This document shows positions 6,261 to 6,518 of a DNA stretch of 6,518 nucleotides, piece after piece (positions within the stretch are counted from its first letter, which is position 1; every line of letters begins with the position of its first letter). The stretch spans positions 1 through 6,518 of the forward strand of contig JAGQRC010000219.1 in the NCBI GenBank assembly GCA_020425835.1, in the 5' to 3' direction. Source of the DNA: Planctomycetota bacterium. GTDB lineage: Bacteria > Planctomycetota > UBA8108 > UBA1146 > JAJFFE01. The notes beneath the pieces are model-generated. The model worked only from the letters and a program-made list of their open reading frames with translations, was not told the DNA's origin and made no database searches. Made by a program: the position numbers and the translations under genes.

Positions 6261-6289
6261 TTGACCGCGTTGCTATCGATGTAAATGAT
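6261..6289 (+). promoter_or_regulatory. Weak sigma70-like promoter in AT-rich island
   Basis: TTGACC at 6261-6266 and AATGAT at 6284-6289 are spaced 17 nt (4 of 6 matches or better in each box). They sit in an AT-rich stretch of about 40 nt (6270-6310) that is unlike the rest of the window. The direction is rightward, antisense to the final membrane-protein gene, and no downstream + strand gene is visible. The AT-rich patch may explain the match by chance. Confidence 0.2.
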
Positions 6290-6313
6290 TGGAATTGCTA
6301 CATTTGTGGCGAT

Positions 6314-6518
6314 TCACCGCCCGAGGAGCCAGAAGCCGCCGAGGATGCTGAGGGCGATCACGCCCATCGCGATCAGCACGACGACGGAGTCGAGCATGCT
6401 CCAGCCGCCCGGATCGGCCGGGCGCGGCTTCTTCGCGATCGACGTCGCTGCGGCCGGTGCGGGCGTGGGCGTGCCGTCGTTCGAGGCGGCCTCGGGCGGA
6501 GGCGTCTCGTCGTCGGCG
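6314..6518 (-). CDS. Membrane-anchored protein, C-terminal fragment (5' end outside window)
   Basis: On the minus strand an open frame enters from the right edge and stops with TGA at 6314-6316, leaving the last 67 residues. The visible part starts with an acidic Pro/Thr/Ala-rich linker (residues about 1-28 of the fragment, including DDETPPPE and GTPTPAPAAA), then a short basic patch (AKKPRP), then one hydrophobic helix from about residue 42 to 65 (SVVVLIAMGVIALSILGG), and ends FWLLGR. The basic patch just before the helix and the 2-3 residue tail suggest a C-terminal anchor with the bulk of the protein in the cytoplasm. An internal ATG at the start of the helix has GGAG too close to serve well, so a separate 27-residue micro-protein is less likely. 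No family is recognisable. The gene converges on truC across the 177-bp spacer containing the inverted repeat. Confidence 0.7.
   Translation of the reverse strand, partial: ADDETPPPEAASNDGTPTPAPAAATSIAKKPRPADPGGWSMLDSVVVLIAMGVIALSILGGFWLLGR

Noticed and set aside
6151..6272. The inverted repeat considered as an integron attC-like recombination site because of the outer CAACG/CGTTG pair
   Set aside because: The GTTRRRY and RYYYAAC core boxes are absent (the right side reads GTTGCTA), and no integron integrase or cassette arrangement is visible.

Overview
This is a very GC-rich bacterial chromosomal segment. Nearly all third codon positions are G or C, GTG and other non-ATG starts are common, and long spurious open frames lie opposite real genes. 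The gene set is a RecD2 helicase, a SAMHD1/EF1143-type HD phosphohydrolase, a TruC-like pseudouridine synthase and a CmcI-family methyltransferase/hydroxylase. It suits a high-GC Gram-negative of the broad myxobacterial/deltaproteobacterial kind, but no marker here fixes the taxon. There is no phage, transposon, CRISPR array, rRNA or tRNA. The window looks like ordinary chromosome with an accessory flavour at the left end.

Layout from left to right: (1) the 3' part of an unrecognised gene on +, ending at 737; (2) a cephalosporin-hydroxylase/CmcI-family gene on -, 1555 to 743; (3) a divergent spacer with a sigma70-like promoter reading right; (4) an HD-domain phosphohydrolase on +, 1834-3072; (5) recD2 on -, ending at 3078, with an unresolved start at 5186 or further upstream; (6) a divergent spacer with a TTCGAA-centred palindrome; (7) a truC-like pseudouridine synthase on +, 5450-6136, behind a near-ideal Shine-Dalgarno; (8) a spacer holding a 25-bp-arm inverted repeat and an AT-rich island; (9) the C-terminal end of a membrane-anchored protein on -, running off the right edge.

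The strand alternates at every gene (+ - + - + -), so nothing here is an operon. Two of the three convergent pairs have stop codons only 5 nt apart. The HD phosphohydrolase (dNTP or nucleotide hydrolysis), RecD2 (DNA end processing and repair) and TruC (tRNA modification) are housekeeping-type nucleic-acid functions that need not work together. The CmcI-family gene and its left neighbour may be the edge of a biosynthetic or glycan-modification region to the left.

The observations most worth a second look are these. Homologous RecD2 coding continues upstream of the first usable start codon with no ATG, GTG or TTG in frame. A 95-nt hairpin-forming inverted repeat lies between truC and the last gene. 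I found no convincing evidence of a wholly new multi-gene system.
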